64,000 bases of DNA from Flavobacterium sp. N2270 (GCF_025947225.1 NZ_CP110005.1:2356001-2420000); one strand, 5' to 3'. Positions 44,008 through 53,612 are shown, counted from the first letter of the stretch. Numbers and translations are program-made. The notes: generated by a model not told the origin, from the sequence alone.

Positions 44008-45090
44008 ATGCGAAAGCTCATCCTATTGTTTATATTTAGTTTGTTGTTTGTTTCTTGTAAAAAGGAGAAGCCTATTATGCCTCAACGCATTAACATGACC
44101 GAATCTATATACAGTTCGGTTATTATACAACCTGATAGTTTGTATGAAGTATATGCTGTTATATCGGGGATACTTGAACAAACTTTTGTTGAAGAAGGCG
44201 ATGTGGTGATGAACAATGAAGCCTTGTTTAAGGTTACTAATACAGCTCCTGAGTTGAATGCACAAAATGCTAAGTTGGCTTTGGATTTAGCTACTGATAA
44301 TTATAGTGGTGGCATTACGGTATTGCAAAGTATTAAGGACGAAATTAATGCTGCACAATTAAAATTTAAAAATGATTCTATTAACTATTTTAGACAGAAG
44401 AATCTTTGGGACCAAAAAATAGGTTCCAAAATAGAATTTGATACTAAAAAGTTGAATTACGATTTAGCTAAAAATAATTTGATTACCCTACAAAGTAAGT
44501 TGAATCGTACTAAGAATGAATTGTATATTCAAGTAAAACAGGCTAAGAATAATTACAATAGTACACTAGTTGCTACTAAAGATTATACGATTAAAAGCAG
44601 TATTAACGGAAAGGTGTATGCTATTCATAAAAATTTAGGCGAACTTATTACTACCTCAACTTCGATAGCGACTTTAGGAAGTGATGGTTCATTTATTATA
44701 GAAATGCTGGTAGATGAAGTAGATATTGTAAAGGTTATAATAGGCCAACAGGTTGTGCTTAATTTAGATGCTTATAAAGGTGACGTTTTTACTGCTAAAG
44801 TGACTAAGATATTACCCAAAAAAGATGAACGTAATCAAACTTTTAAGGTAGAAGCTGTTTTTGATATGCAACCCAAAGTTTTGTATCCGGGGTTATCTGG
44901 TGAGGCAAATATAGTTATTGACCAACGTAAAAATGTGCTGACTATTCCTTTGGATTATTTAATAGATGATGATAAAGTAAAAACGGCTGACGGTTTAGTG
45001 ACTATAAAAACGGGGCTGCGAAATATGGAATATGTAGAAATATTGTCTGGAATTACTGAAACCACATTACTTTATAAAGCTGACAAATGA
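44008..45090 (+). CDS. Efflux transporter periplasmic adaptor (HlyD/MFP family lipoprotein)
   Basis: A 360-residue periplasmic adaptor that would link an inner-membrane MacB-type transporter to the outer membrane. The N-terminal lipobox is in LILLFIFSLLFVSCKKEK, so it is a lipoprotein. A biotinyl-lipoyl-like half (VISGILEQTFVEEGDVVMNN), a coiled-coil hairpin (about residues 90-190), the second lipoyl half (IKSSINGKVYAIHKNLGELI) and a beta-barrel part (EMLVDEVDIVKVIIGQQVVL) are visible. It overlaps the permease gene by 4 bp. Substrate unknown. Confidence 0.9.
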   Translation: MRKLILLFIFSLLFVSCKKEKPIMPQRINMTESIYSSVIIQPDSLYEVYAVISGILEQTFVEEGDVVMNNEALFKVTNTAPELNAQNAKLALDLATDNYSGGITVLQSIKDEINAAQLKFKNDSINYFRQKNLWDQKIGSKIEFDTKKLNYDLAKNNLITLQSKLNRTKNELYIQVKQAKNNYNSTLVATKDYTIKSSINGKVYAIHKNLGELITTSTSIATLGSDGSFIIEMLVDEVDIVKVIIGQQVVLNLDAYKGDVFTAKVTKILPKKDERNQTFKVEAVFDMQPKVLYPGLSGEANIVIDQRKNVLTIPLDYLIDDDKVKTADGLVTIKTGLRNMEYVEILSGITETTLLYKADK

Positions 45091-46349
45091 TTAATTGGGC
45101 TGTTATTTTAACGATTGCTAAAACGCATTTAATTACTAAAATTAAACAGACTTCTGTGGCTGCACTTGGCGTAATGTTTGGGATAGGTGCTTATATTACC
45201 TTAGTTAGTTTTATGACGGGTTTAAATACTATGTTAGATGACTTAATGATGAACCAAACGCCTCATATTCATATTTATAACGAAATAGAACCTTCTAAGG
45301 AACAACCTATCGCTTTGTATGACAAAGTTGCAAGCGGTACAACTATTATTCATTCTATTAAACCCAAACTGAGTCAGAAAAAAATTCACAATGCTTTGCC
45401 TTTAATGAAGCATTTGAATGAAGATAGCAATGTAAAAGGTGCTCTTCCGCAAATAAAGGCGCAAATATTTTATATTGCAGGTTCTATAGAAATTGCAGGT
45501 AACTTAACTGGAATTAACGCTTTAGAGGAAGCTAAGTTATTCAACTTAAAAGATTATATTGTTGAAGGTTCGGTTGAAGCTTTACACAATAATGAAAACG
45601 GAATTTTGCTGGGCATTGGAGTAGCTAAAAAAATGTCACTTCATGTGGGTGATCGAATTCAGATTAGTACGATTAAAGGAGATGTTTTTCCGCTTAGAAT
45701 TGTAGGATTATATCAAAGTGGTATTTCTGACATAGATGCTATTCAAAGTTTTACCAATCTTAAAACCGTTCAACGCATCTTAGGTGAAGCAGAAAATTAT
45801 ATTACAGATATCAATATTAAACTAAACAATATTGATATGGCTTTACCCATGGCTAAAAAAATAGAACGTCAATTTGAACTCAAAGCCATAGACATTAACA
45901 CCGCAAATGCTCAATTTGAAACAGGAACGACCGTAAGAAACTTAATTACCTATGCCGTTTCCATAACTTTATTAATAGTAGCTGGCTTTGGTATTTACAA
46001 TATTTTGAATATGCTTATTTATGAAAAGATGAACGATATTGCGATATTGAAAGCCATAGGTTTTTCAGGTAAAGATGTGCAAATGATATTTATGAGTCAG
46101 GCCATGATAATTGGTTTAATAGGTGGAATCTTAGGGCTCCTCTTGGGGTTTGGATTATCTTTAGGCATAAGTCATATTCCGTTTGAAACAGAAGCTTTAC
46201 CTACGGTGAAAACCTATCCTATTAATTTTAATCCGTGGTTTTATGGTATCGGAATTGTGTTTGCATTAATCTCCACGTTTTTTGCTGGGTATTTACCTGC
46301 TCAAAAAGCTAAAAAAATAGATCCAGTAAAAATTATAAGAGGACAATAA
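45087..46349 (+). CDS. ABC transporter permease (FtsX/MacB/LolC type)
   Basis: A 420-residue inner-membrane permease. One N-terminal membrane segment (SVAALGVMFGIGAYITLVSF), a long periplasmic MacB_PCD-like domain, then three C-terminal segments (AVSITLLIVAGFGIYNILNM; IGLIGGILGLLLGFGLSLGI; YGIGIVFALISTFFAGYLPA) and the typical ending AKKIDPVKIIRGQ. It lies between the adaptor (4-bp overlap) and the ATPase gene (1-bp gap), forming a tripartite MacAB-like export system with the ATPase as a separate chain. Confidence 0.92.
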   Translation: MINWAVILTIAKTHLITKIKQTSVAALGVMFGIGAYITLVSFMTGLNTMLDDLMMNQTPHIHIYNEIEPSKEQPIALYDKVASGTTIIHSIKPKLSQKKIHNALPLMKHLNEDSNVKGALPQIKAQIFYIAGSIEIAGNLTGINALEEAKLFNLKDYIVEGSVEALHNNENGILLGIGVAKKMSLHVGDRIQISTIKGDVFPLRIVGLYQSGISDIDAIQSFTNLKTVQRILGEAENYITDINIKLNNIDMALPMAKKIERQFELKAIDINTANAQFETGTTVRNLITYAVSITLLIVAGFGIYNILNMLIYEKMNDIAILKAIGFSGKDVQMIFMSQAMIIGLIGGILGLLLGFGLSLGISHIPFETEALPTVKTYPINFNPWFYGIGIVFALISTFFAGYLPAQKAKKIDPVKIIRGQ

Positions 46350-46350
46350 G

Positions 46351-47025
46351 ATGAGTACCGTTTTAGAAGCACAAAACATTAATAAGTATTTTGAAAAGCC
46401 TGTTCGTTTTCAAGTTTTAAAAGACATTAACTTTAAAATTGAAAAAGGAGAGTTTGTTTCTATTATGGGTAAATCGGGTTGTGGGAAATCTACCCTACTC
46501 TATATTCTTTCTACCATGGATACGGAATATGAAGGAAATATACTTTTAAACAATGAAGTTATAAGTGGACAAACCAGTGAACAGCTTTCCTATATTAGAA
46601 ATAAGCATATTGGCTTTGTGTTTCAGTTTCATTATTTATTGGCTGATTTTACCGTATTGGAAAACATAATGCTTCCTGCTAAAAAGTTAGGAGAAAAATC
46701 CTTAGAGGAAATAGAACAAGATGCTTATGAAAAGCTAAAGCTTTTAAAGATTGAACATTTGGCTTTAAAGAAAGCTTCGCAAGTTTCTGGTGGTGAAAAA
46801 CAACGGGTTGCCATTGCAAGAGCGCTTATTAATAATCCATCTATTATTATGGGTGATGAACCTACAGGAAATTTAGACAGTTCTAATGCCGATAATGTGT
46901 TTAAAATTTTTAGAGAATTATGCGATAAAGAAAACATGTCTTTGCTAATTGTAACGCATGATGAAGATTTTGCCAAACGAACGGATCGTATTATTATGAT
47001 GGAGGATGGTAGGATTGTTAGTTAG
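46351..47025 (+). CDS. ABC transporter ATP-binding protein (LolD/MacB type)
   Basis: A 224-residue ATPase that powers the adjacent permease. Walker A MGKSGCGKSTLLYIL (near residue 40), Q-loop FVFQFHYLLADFTVLEN, signature VSGGEKQRVAIARAL (near 140), Walker B IIMGDEPTGNLDSS, and the switch His in LLIVTHDEDFA. All motifs are intact. Last gene of the operon; a 70-bp spacer without a clear terminator separates it from the convergent Mla operon. Confidence 0.95.
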   Translation: MSTVLEAQNINKYFEKPVRFQVLKDINFKIEKGEFVSIMGKSGCGKSTLLYILSTMDTEYEGNILLNNEVISGQTSEQLSYIRNKHIGFVFQFHYLLADFTVLENIMLPAKKLGEKSLEEIEQDAYEKLKLLKIEHLALKKASQVSGGEKQRVAIARALINNPSIIMGDEPTGNLDSSNADNVFKIFRELCDKENMSLLIVTHDEDFAKRTDRIIMMEDGRIVS

Positions 47026-47098
47026 GAAATAGTGTTTTGAAATTAGTTACACGTTTATAGAAAAGCACTTGTTTTAATAAAGAATACTAAATAAGCAC

Positions 47099-48082
47099 TC
47101 ACTCCTTTGCTTTATCTTTTGCTTCCTCTTTTTCTAACTTTTTAAAATAGCCTCTCAGTAAAAAATTGTGCTTTAAAGCTTCCATACTTTGATTGAATTT
47201 ATCTGTGCCTTCGTTTAGGTTTTTGATGGTTTGATTTAAGTTTTTGACAAATTCTTCATCAGTAGAAAGATAATTTACAGCACCTTTTCCATTTTTAATT
47301 TGAGTAATGGTTTTATTAATACTATCAATAGTTTTATTAATATTTTGACTTGAAACTTCTAAATTAGTAATGATGTTTTTCATTTTTTGGGCTTGTGCCT
47401 TATCATTTACTAAAACACCAGCTACACTATTGTCAAGATTTATGGCAGCAATTTTTGTATTTATATCATCCATAGCTTTGGAAGCTTTATAACTGGTTTC
47501 TTTTAGGCTAACAATAGTTTCTTTTAAATTAATTGAAGTTACACTATCATTAATAAGCATTCCTAAAGTTCCTTTTTCACTATTAATAGCATTTGTAATT
47601 TTTAATAAATCAACTGTTAATAATGCCGCATTTTCATTGGTAACACTTAAAGTGTTTAGCATATCGTCAGCACCTATTTTTGTATAAGATTTAATAAAAT
47701 CTCCAGCTTTAACACTTGTTGCTTTCCCTTTTCCTGGTATAATACTAACAATCATATTTCCTACTAAACCATCGGTTCCAATGGTTGCAATAGCGTCTTT
47801 TTTAATGTGGGAAATCATGTTTGTTTCTATTAATAAATCTACCTTGATAACGGAATCATTTAGCATAGATATTTCTTCAACAGTTCCAACATTAATTCCT
47901 GAATAGCGAACATTATTTCCTTTTTGTAAGCCGTTGACATTTGGGAACTCAACACTTATAAGAATGTTTGTTCCAAATATATTTTGACGTTCTCCAATTA
48001 AGTAAACTCCAACTGTAAAGAATATTAAACCTGTTACTACAAAAAGTCCTAGTTTGAATTTTTCACTTGCTGTTTTTTTCAT
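47099..48082 (-). CDS. MCE family protein (MlaD-like)
   Basis: Substrate-binding part of an Mla-type phospholipid transporter. A 327-residue protein with one N-terminal membrane helix (FKLGLFVVTGLIFFTVGVYL), a single MCE domain (VEFPNVNGLQKGNNVRYSGI, then NVGTVEEISM) and a long helical C-terminal half with repeated 'INKTIxxINKTITQ'-like patterns, as in MCE proteins that form hexamers with a needle or ring. It is the last gene of the mlaE-mlaF-mlaD order on the minus strand. Confidence 0.9.
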   Translation of the reverse strand: MKKTASEKFKLGLFVVTGLIFFTVGVYLIGERQNIFGTNILISVEFPNVNGLQKGNNVRYSGINVGTVEEISMLNDSVIKVDLLIETNMISHIKKDAIATIGTDGLVGNMIVSIIPGKGKATSVKAGDFIKSYTKIGADDMLNTLSVTNENAALLTVDLLKITNAINSEKGTLGMLINDSVTSINLKETIVSLKETSYKASKAMDDINTKIAAINLDNSVAGVLVNDKAQAQKMKNIITNLEVSSQNINKTIDSINKTITQIKNGKGAVNYLSTDEEFVKNLNQTIKNLNEGTDKFNQSMEALKHNFLLRGYFKKLEKEEAKDKAKE

Positions 48083-48107
48083 AAATATAATTTATTTACT
48101 TTTTATT

Positions 48108-48884
48108 TTATTTGAAAAATGCTTTCACATTTTCATCATTAGATTGACTTAGTTGCGTATAATTTCCTTCTATGTAATTTTTTCCGTTAATTAACAAAAT
48201 CATACGGTTGGCCACAACTCGTGCACAATCTACATCGTGTGTAATTATTACAGAAGACGTTTTATATTGTTGTTGTATGTTTTTAATTAATTGAATAATT
48301 TCTTTAGATGTAATAGGGTCTAATCCGCTAGTTGGTTCATCGTATAAAATGATTTTAGGTTTTAAGATTAAAGTTCTTGCAATGGCAACTCTACGTTTCA
48401 TTCCTCCGGAAAGTTCGGAAGGCATTAAATCGATAGCATGCAGCAAACCAACATTAGTTAGGGCTTCTTCTACCAATGCGGTGTTATCCATATTTGTTTC
48501 AAATCGATCTTTGTGATGTCTTAGTGGAAATTCTAAGTTTTCTCTAACTGTCATAGAATCATACAAAGCACTGCCTTGAAACAAAAAACCAATCTCGTTT
48601 CTCACGACATCAAATTGGGCTTGCTTTAAATCTGTTAGTTCTTGCCCCATTACTTTTATACTTCCAGAATCGGGTTCTAATAATCCAATTATGCATTTAA
48701 TCATAACCGATTTTCCAGAGCCTGATTTTCCCATAATAACTATGTTCTCCCCTTCAAACAATTCTAAATTAAAACCATTTAACACTTGATTATTGCCAAA
48801 TTTTTTATTTAAATTTTTTATTTCTAGAATAGGTTTTTTTTCAACTTTATCTTCTTCATTTATGTTTTTACTTATTTGTTCCAT
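48108..48884 (-). CDS. Mla-type ABC transporter ATP-binding protein
   Basis: A 258-residue ATPase: Walker A MGKSGSGKSVMIKC, Q-loop FLFQGSALYDSMTVREN, signature LSGGMKRRVAIARTL, and Walker B ILYDEPTSGLDPITS, with the switch His in IITHDVDCARV. The 'SGGMKRRV' form of the signature and 'FQGSALYDS' are characteristic of the MlaF/Ttg2A group. It lies between the permease (12-bp gap) and the MCE gene (25-bp gap). Confidence 0.94.
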   Translation of the reverse strand: MEQISKNINEEDKVEKKPILEIKNLNKKFGNNQVLNGFNLELFEGENIVIMGKSGSGKSVMIKCIIGLLEPDSGSIKVMGQELTDLKQAQFDVVRNEIGFLFQGSALYDSMTVRENLEFPLRHHKDRFETNMDNTALVEEALTNVGLLHAIDLMPSELSGGMKRRVAIARTLILKPKIILYDEPTSGLDPITSKEIIQLIKNIQQQYKTSSVIITHDVDCARVVANRMILLINGKNYIEGNYTQLSQSNDENVKAFFK

Positions 48885-48896
48885 TTTTTTTAAAGA

Positions 48897-49673
48897 TTAG
48901 ATAAAAATATCGGTTACAAAAACGGCTATAAAATCAATAATAAATAACAACATAGAAGTATAAACAACCGCAGAATTAGCTGCTATTCCAACTCCTACCG
49001 TTCCTTTTTCACAATAATATCCTTTATAACACCCTACTATTCCAATGGCATAACCAAAGAAAAAAGTTTTAATAGTGGCCGGAATTAAATCACTAAATTC
49101 GATAGCATTAAACACTTTATTAAAATAAAGAAAAAAAGATACATCTCCTTTTAAATTTTCAACAAGATAAGAACCATATAATCCCATAACATCACCAAAA
49201 ATAACCAAAATAGGCACCATTAATGTGGTGGCTAAAACTCTAGTAACTACTAAATATTTAAATGGATTGGTTCCTGAAACCTCCATAGCATCAATTTGTT
49301 CGGTAACGCGCATAGAACCTAATTCAGCTCCAATTCCAGAACCTATTCTACCGGCACAAATTAGCGCTGTTATAATAGGACTAATTTCTCTAATAAGAGA
49401 AATACTAACCATAGATGGCATCCATGCTTCAGCTCCAAATTGTTCTAATGTAGGACGCGTTTGTAAAGTTAAAACCAATCCAATGATAAAGCCTGTAATT
49501 AAAACTAAACCTAAGGACTTATTACCCATATTATAACATTGCCTTAAGAATTCTTTAAATTCAAAAGGCTTACTAAATAGTTCTTTAAAAAATCGATTTG
49601 AAAAATAAGTTATATCTCCTATTTCTATAAAAAAGTTTTTTATTTTAGTTATTGTTGGAAAGGATTGTATCAT
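48897..49673 (-). CDS. MlaE family ABC transporter permease
   Basis: A 258-residue inner-membrane permease of the phospholipid transporter. The MlaE signature is seen in GFIIGLVLTLQTRPTLEQFG, SLIREISPIITALICAGRIG and SGIGAELGSMRVTEQIDAME, with about five membrane segments overall. First gene of the Mla-type operon; no outer-membrane or periplasmic partner gene is in the window. Confidence 0.94.
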   Translation of the reverse strand: MIQSFPTITKIKNFFIEIGDITYFSNRFFKELFSKPFEFKEFLRQCYNMGNKSLGLVLITGFIIGLVLTLQTRPTLEQFGAEAWMPSMVSISLIREISPIITALICAGRIGSGIGAELGSMRVTEQIDAMEVSGTNPFKYLVVTRVLATTLMVPILVIFGDVMGLYGSYLVENLKGDVSFFLYFNKVFNAIEFSDLIPATIKTFFFGYAIGIVGCYKGYYCEKGTVGVGIAANSAVVYTSMLLFIIDFIAVFVTDIFI

Positions 49674-49818
49674 TTATAAACTAGTTAGTTTAAGTACTAT
49701 TAACTAATATTTATAAATTTAAGTAATTATTAGCTAAGATTGTATTTTTCTTACTGTTAATCCTCAATTTAACATTTAGAAAACAAAAAATCAATAATTT
49801 ACAAAAGACATCTTTAAT

Positions 49819-50376
49819 TTAATAATACAACTGAAAACCCATACTATCAGATAGTAAAGCATGTTTTTTATACAGTTCTTCAACTAATATAACTACATCA
49901 TCAAAATCTTGATACAAAGCAAAAAAATGATTATCAATTATACTGCTTAGAATTGGGGTTTTATTTTTATATCCTGAAATTGCTTTTGCTCCGGTAACAT
50001 CTAAAAAAAATTGAGCTGTATCGGCTTCTAATTCCAAACGCATGGTGTTTGCAAAATGTATGATTTTATTGGTCAATTTTCCTTCAAAAAATTCAGCTAT
50101 TTCTTCTAAAGTATAATAATACCCATCTATTTCTATGGCATTATTTTCTCCATTAAAAACCAAATAAATTATTTGATAATCATTAAAATTTCGATCTTCA
50201 TAAAATAAAGTACTTAAACTGGTTTCAAAGCCTTCAATAGAATCGCAAATAGCATGTACATTTGCAACTCCAAAATCTAAAGCTAATTTTTCTAAGGAAG
50301 GTAAAATAATACTCGTAGTGTTTTCTGAAATATCAACTACATTTTCAAGACAATAAATAAACTTTTGTGTATCCAA
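49819..50376 (-). CDS. DUF6642-like protein, possibly degenerate caspase-like fold
   Basis: A 185-residue protein. The pattern QKFIYCLENVVDIS, IIYLVFNGENNAIEIDGYYY, TLEEIAEFFEGKLTNKIIHF and AKAISGYKNKTPILSSII recalls DUF6642. As I remember that family, members read like small caspase-type domains with an 'FHG' and a later 'GSC' motif. Here those positions read FNG and ANT, so the putative His and Cys are both absent. Function unknown; assignment from memory. It is a single gene, divergent from the SseB-like gene. Confidence 0.5.
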   Translation of the reverse strand: MDTQKFIYCLENVVDISENTTSIILPSLEKLALDFGVANVHAICDSIEGFETSLSTLFYEDRNFNDYQIIYLVFNGENNAIEIDGYYYTLEEIAEFFEGKLTNKIIHFANTMRLELEADTAQFFLDVTGAKAISGYKNKTPILSSIIDNHFFALYQDFDDVVILVEELYKKHALLSDSMGFQLYY

Positions 50377-50488
50377 ATAAAACTATTTTTTGAGTTGTAA
50401 TAAGCAATAGATTGCAAATAAACCAAATTTGACTGAAAAAAGAAATTAGGATTCCTTATTTTTGTCTTTTTAGAAAACAAAATAGACA

Positions 50489-50911
50489 ATGCAAGACAAT
50501 TTTAACCCAAACAATACCGCACTTTTAGAAAATATTAAAGCCTTTCAAGCCCATCAAAATCAAGATACTTTTATGGCTGTTTTTGAAGAATTACAAGGCG
50601 ATAATGCTTTTTTAGTAGTTCCTACTGCAGAGCCTGTAAAAGGAGAAAATAGAGATGAAAACGGATGGTCTACGATTGAAAAAGGAACTCCTATGACGTT
50701 TACATCGGTATTTGAAGTAGAAAATCAAAAAGTAATGGGTGTGTTTACTTCTCAAGCAGCATTAACGATTTGGTCGCAAGAAACGAAACCTTTTGTTTCA
50801 ATTCCTGCTAAAGATGTTTTAGAAATTGCTATGCAAAATGATATTGAAAAAATTATTATTGATAGTAATCAAGAAACTATGTTTGTTTTGGGAAGAACTA
50901 TTTCGAAGTAA
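50489..50911 (+). CDS. SseB-like domain protein
   Basis: A 140-residue protein resembling the SseB N-terminal domain: FMAVFEELQGDNAFLVVPTA, TSVFEVENQKVMGVFTSQAA, and ETKPFVSIPAKDVLEIAMQN. Bacterial SseB-domain proteins outside enteric type III systems have no established role. No signal peptide. The following gene starts 13 bp downstream and may be co-transcribed. Confidence 0.7.
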   Translation: MQDNFNPNNTALLENIKAFQAHQNQDTFMAVFEELQGDNAFLVVPTAEPVKGENRDENGWSTIEKGTPMTFTSVFEVENQKVMGVFTSQAALTIWSQETKPFVSIPAKDVLEIAMQNDIEKIIIDSNQETMFVLGRTISK

Positions 50912-50924
50912 ATTTTACTAATTC

Positions 50925-51323
50925 ATGAAATACCTACTTTGCTTTTTAACATTCGCTTTTTGCCAAATTACTTTTGGTCAAACGCAATCTGAAATGAATC
51001 AGGATGCTTTTGCTTATTATAAAGAAAAAGATGCGGAACTAAATTTGGTCTACAACAAAATATTGAAAGAATACAGTAATGAAAAAGACTTCATTATTAA
51101 TCTAAAAAAAGCACAAAACATTTGGATTCAGTTTCGTGATGCCGAAATTGAAATGCGATTTCCAAAAGAAGACAAATTACTTCATTACGGTAGTGTTTAC
51201 CCAATGTGTAGAAGTTATATCTTGGCAGAAATGACCGAGCAACGCACCAACAAATTAAAAATTTGGTTGGTAGGAATTGAAGAAGACGAAGTATGTTTAG
51301 GTAGTATTAAAATGAAGGATTAA
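50925..51323 (+). CDS. LprI-like (DUF1311) secreted protein
   Basis: A 132-residue exported protein with the signal peptide MKYLLCFLTFAFCQITFG followed by QTQSEMNQDAFAYYKEKDAE. AQNIWIQFRDAEIEMRFPKE and the conserved Cys residues (MCRSYILAEMT and EVCLG) match the DUF1311 family, which includes the lysozyme inhibitor LprI. A protective periplasmic role is possible but not shown. It ends 14 bp before the convergent methyltransferase gene. Confidence 0.8.
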   Translation: MKYLLCFLTFAFCQITFGQTQSEMNQDAFAYYKEKDAELNLVYNKILKEYSNEKDFIINLKKAQNIWIQFRDAEIEMRFPKEDKLLHYGSVYPMCRSYILAEMTEQRTNKLKIWLVGIEEDEVCLGSIKMKD

Positions 51324-51337
51324 CTCTATAATCTTCA

Positions 51338-52948
51338 TTATTTTCCTTTCAATAAATTAATACTTACGGTTGCATAATCTGTATTTGGAAACTTCATAAA
51401 ATATAAAGGATCTGGAAACAAACCCGCTTCGGCAGCTATTTTATGCAGCACGTCAATTTCAACAATGTATTGGTCGGAAAATCCATGCGTAGCATCATAA
51501 GCTGTTGCTGCTGTATTTCCAATATTTTTTGCTGTTAATTGCGGAGCAATGGTATGTAATTCTATTATCAATAATCCAAATTTATGCACATAAGGCGCCC
51601 AATTGCTTAAATGTTCTAATAAGTTGTCTTCTACTGCATTATTTGTAATTAATTCACCACGATGCGCAAAAGCACCCGTAGAGCTACTTATTCTATTTGG
51701 AGTAGTGTTTTTAGGTTCTTGCCAAATGCGGTTATGATCTAAAAAGGTTCTTACGTTTAATAAATCTTTTAAATCGATATTGTAATTTTCGTTCAAGTCT
51801 TGTGCCAACAAATCAGGTCGACCAATGTCTCCCCAAATTACTTTTGCCCAAATATCGGCTTTTATTAAATTGGCTCTTGTAACTTTTAAAGCCGCTTGGT
51901 TATAATCGGCTCCAACCAAAAATAACGGATATTCTTCGAGCATTTTACCTCTTTTGGTTTGGCGTTCAATCACCTCAAAAATATGCTGCAAAAAAGCACC
52001 GTTACCACAACCCATATCTAAAATTCCTTTTGGTTGTTCGGCAATGGGTTTGTTGAACAATTCAATAATGATTTCGTCAATTACTTTAAAATAGGTTGTA
52101 TGTGCTCCTCCACTTCCCCATACGTTCATTTCTCTATTTACATGAATTTCATCTTCATTTTGAGCAATATTACGTAATGCAGTTGCATCTCCAAAAAGTA
52201 ACTTTTCAATATGCTTAAACATTGGCAAATAAGAAACGGTTACTCCATAAGCAGTGGCTCTTTTGGCAAAAAACAATCCTTTATCGGTAAACTGGTAATT
52301 ATTATTTTTCTTGGTAAACCATTCTAAATGAACGAAAAAGTCGAGTATGATTTTAAAAACTTCTGGTTGCTTATGAAATTCCTCTGCACTAAAAGAAGTT
52401 TCCATAAAGTAATTATGAAACATACCTGTCATTCCTAAGCTCACAACAGCTGGCCCAACTAAATAGCCTTCAATATGTTTTAATATTTGAAGTTGAATTT
52501 CTTTTTCATTTGTATCATTTGAAAAAGTAATATTGAAGTTATTCGCATACGCCTTGAAAACTTTTTCTAATCTTTCAATCGAAGTCGCATTTATTTCTAC
52601 TGAAGTAAATATATCAGTTTCGGTTAATAATGCTACAACGTCTTCATATAAAGGAAAAAGAGAAAAGGTATAAGCACTTTTAGCATTGGTTTGAACAGTA
52701 ATTACATTTGAAGTTGTATTTACGTGATAGTCGATAAATCCTTGCGAGGCTAAATTTCGTAATGCTACATTTAAATACCCTTCATTCGCTTTAGTCAACT
52801 GAACCAGTTCTGCTAAAGTAATATCCTTTTTTTGTAATAAAATGTCTAAAACCCCTTTTTTATGTAAACAAAAGGCAACTGGTGCAATAACTAAACCGTC
52901 TAAATGCCTAAATATAAGTTGTCTTAATTCTTTTTTATCGCTTATCAT
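51338..52948 (-). CDS. Class I SAM-dependent methyltransferase with duplicated N-terminal module
   Basis: A 536-residue protein. The SAM motif GILDMGCGNGAFLQHIFEVI lies near residue 312. The N-terminal 260 residues contain two related helical/winged-helix modules: LRQLIFRHLDGLVIAPVAF near the start and LQILKHIEGYLVGPAVVSL near 145. This suggests an O-methyltransferase-like dimerisation region that has been duplicated. The overall plan is like AprA-type methyltransferases from biosynthetic clusters, though no biosynthetic genes are adjacent. Substrate unknown. Single gene with repeats in its upstream spacer. Confidence 0.75.
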   Translation of the reverse strand: MISDKKELRQLIFRHLDGLVIAPVAFCLHKKGVLDILLQKKDITLAELVQLTKANEGYLNVALRNLASQGFIDYHVNTTSNVITVQTNAKSAYTFSLFPLYEDVVALLTETDIFTSVEINATSIERLEKVFKAYANNFNITFSNDTNEKEIQLQILKHIEGYLVGPAVVSLGMTGMFHNYFMETSFSAEEFHKQPEVFKIILDFFVHLEWFTKKNNNYQFTDKGLFFAKRATAYGVTVSYLPMFKHIEKLLFGDATALRNIAQNEDEIHVNREMNVWGSGGAHTTYFKVIDEIIIELFNKPIAEQPKGILDMGCGNGAFLQHIFEVIERQTKRGKMLEEYPLFLVGADYNQAALKVTRANLIKADIWAKVIWGDIGRPDLLAQDLNENYNIDLKDLLNVRTFLDHNRIWQEPKNTTPNRISSSTGAFAHRGELITNNAVEDNLLEHLSNWAPYVHKFGLLIIELHTIAPQLTAKNIGNTAATAYDATHGFSDQYIVEIDVLHKIAAEAGLFPDPLYFMKFPNTDYATVSINLLKGK

Positions 52949-53231
52949 AAAAATGTAGTTTTACCAAAAATAAGAAATTAGTCTGGTAAATTAACTGTTT
53001 ATGTAATTATTACTTTAACTGTTTGGTGTAATTAGTTTTTGATGACAATTTTTCGTCAATTCGAGTGATTTTCGATAGAAAATCGTATCAAGAACAAGAA
53101 AAATTTCATTAAAAACTATTCTCGATAGTCGTCACTTCGAGTGCGAAGCGTATCGAGAAGTTTTGTTCCGTTTTACTGCACAAAAAATACTCGAACTGAC
53201 GTTTTTAATAATTGTAACCTACGAGTTAATA
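52949..53231. repeat. Intergenic spacer with dispersed 'TTCGAGTG' repeats
   Basis: Two related short repeats: TTCGAGTGATTTTCGATAGA (53059-53078) and CTTCGAGTGCGAAGCGTATC (53135-53154), each with internal inverted symmetry and followed by 'AAGAA' or 'GAGAAG'. From memory the second is a common flavobacterial intergenic repeat. No gene here. Confidence 0.6.
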
Positions 53232-53612
53232 CTAATCACTTAAGAACTCTCCATCAACATAAAACCATTTATTATTATCTAATTGAAAGGTAGAATGTTC
53301 ATGATGAATTTTCGCTTGTAACTTTTCATCTAAATAATACGCCTTAAACTCTACTCTGTTTTCATGAGCCGTAATTACTTCCAACTTTACCCAAGTATTG
53401 CTTTTTGACCATTCTAAAATTTCTGAAACGGAATAATATTTTCGTTGAGAAATGTGTGTTGTTGCCATTAAATAGTTAGCATTTTGGATAGCATATGCTG
53501 AATATCTCGAACGCATTAACTCTTCTGGAGTTTTAGGAAATTGAATTTCTTCAATAAAAGGTTTACAGCAATTTTCAAAGGATTTATCTGAACCACAATA
53601 ACATTTTTCCAT
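53232..53612 (-). CDS. YchJ family SEC-C motif protein
   Basis: A 126-residue protein with the zinc-binding SEC-C-like start CYCGSDKSFENCCKPFIE, then TPEELMRSRYSAYAIQNANY, both diagnostic of YchJ/UPF0225. The C-terminal NTF2-like half ends KWFYVDGEFLSD. Role unknown. It is the last gene of a five-gene run with overlaps of 1 to 11 bp. Confidence 0.88.
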   Translation of the reverse strand: MEKCYCGSDKSFENCCKPFIEEIQFPKTPEELMRSRYSAYAIQNANYLMATTHISQRKYYSVSEILEWSKSNTWVKLEVITAHENRVEFKAYYLDEKLQAKIHHEHSTFQLDNNKWFYVDGEFLSD

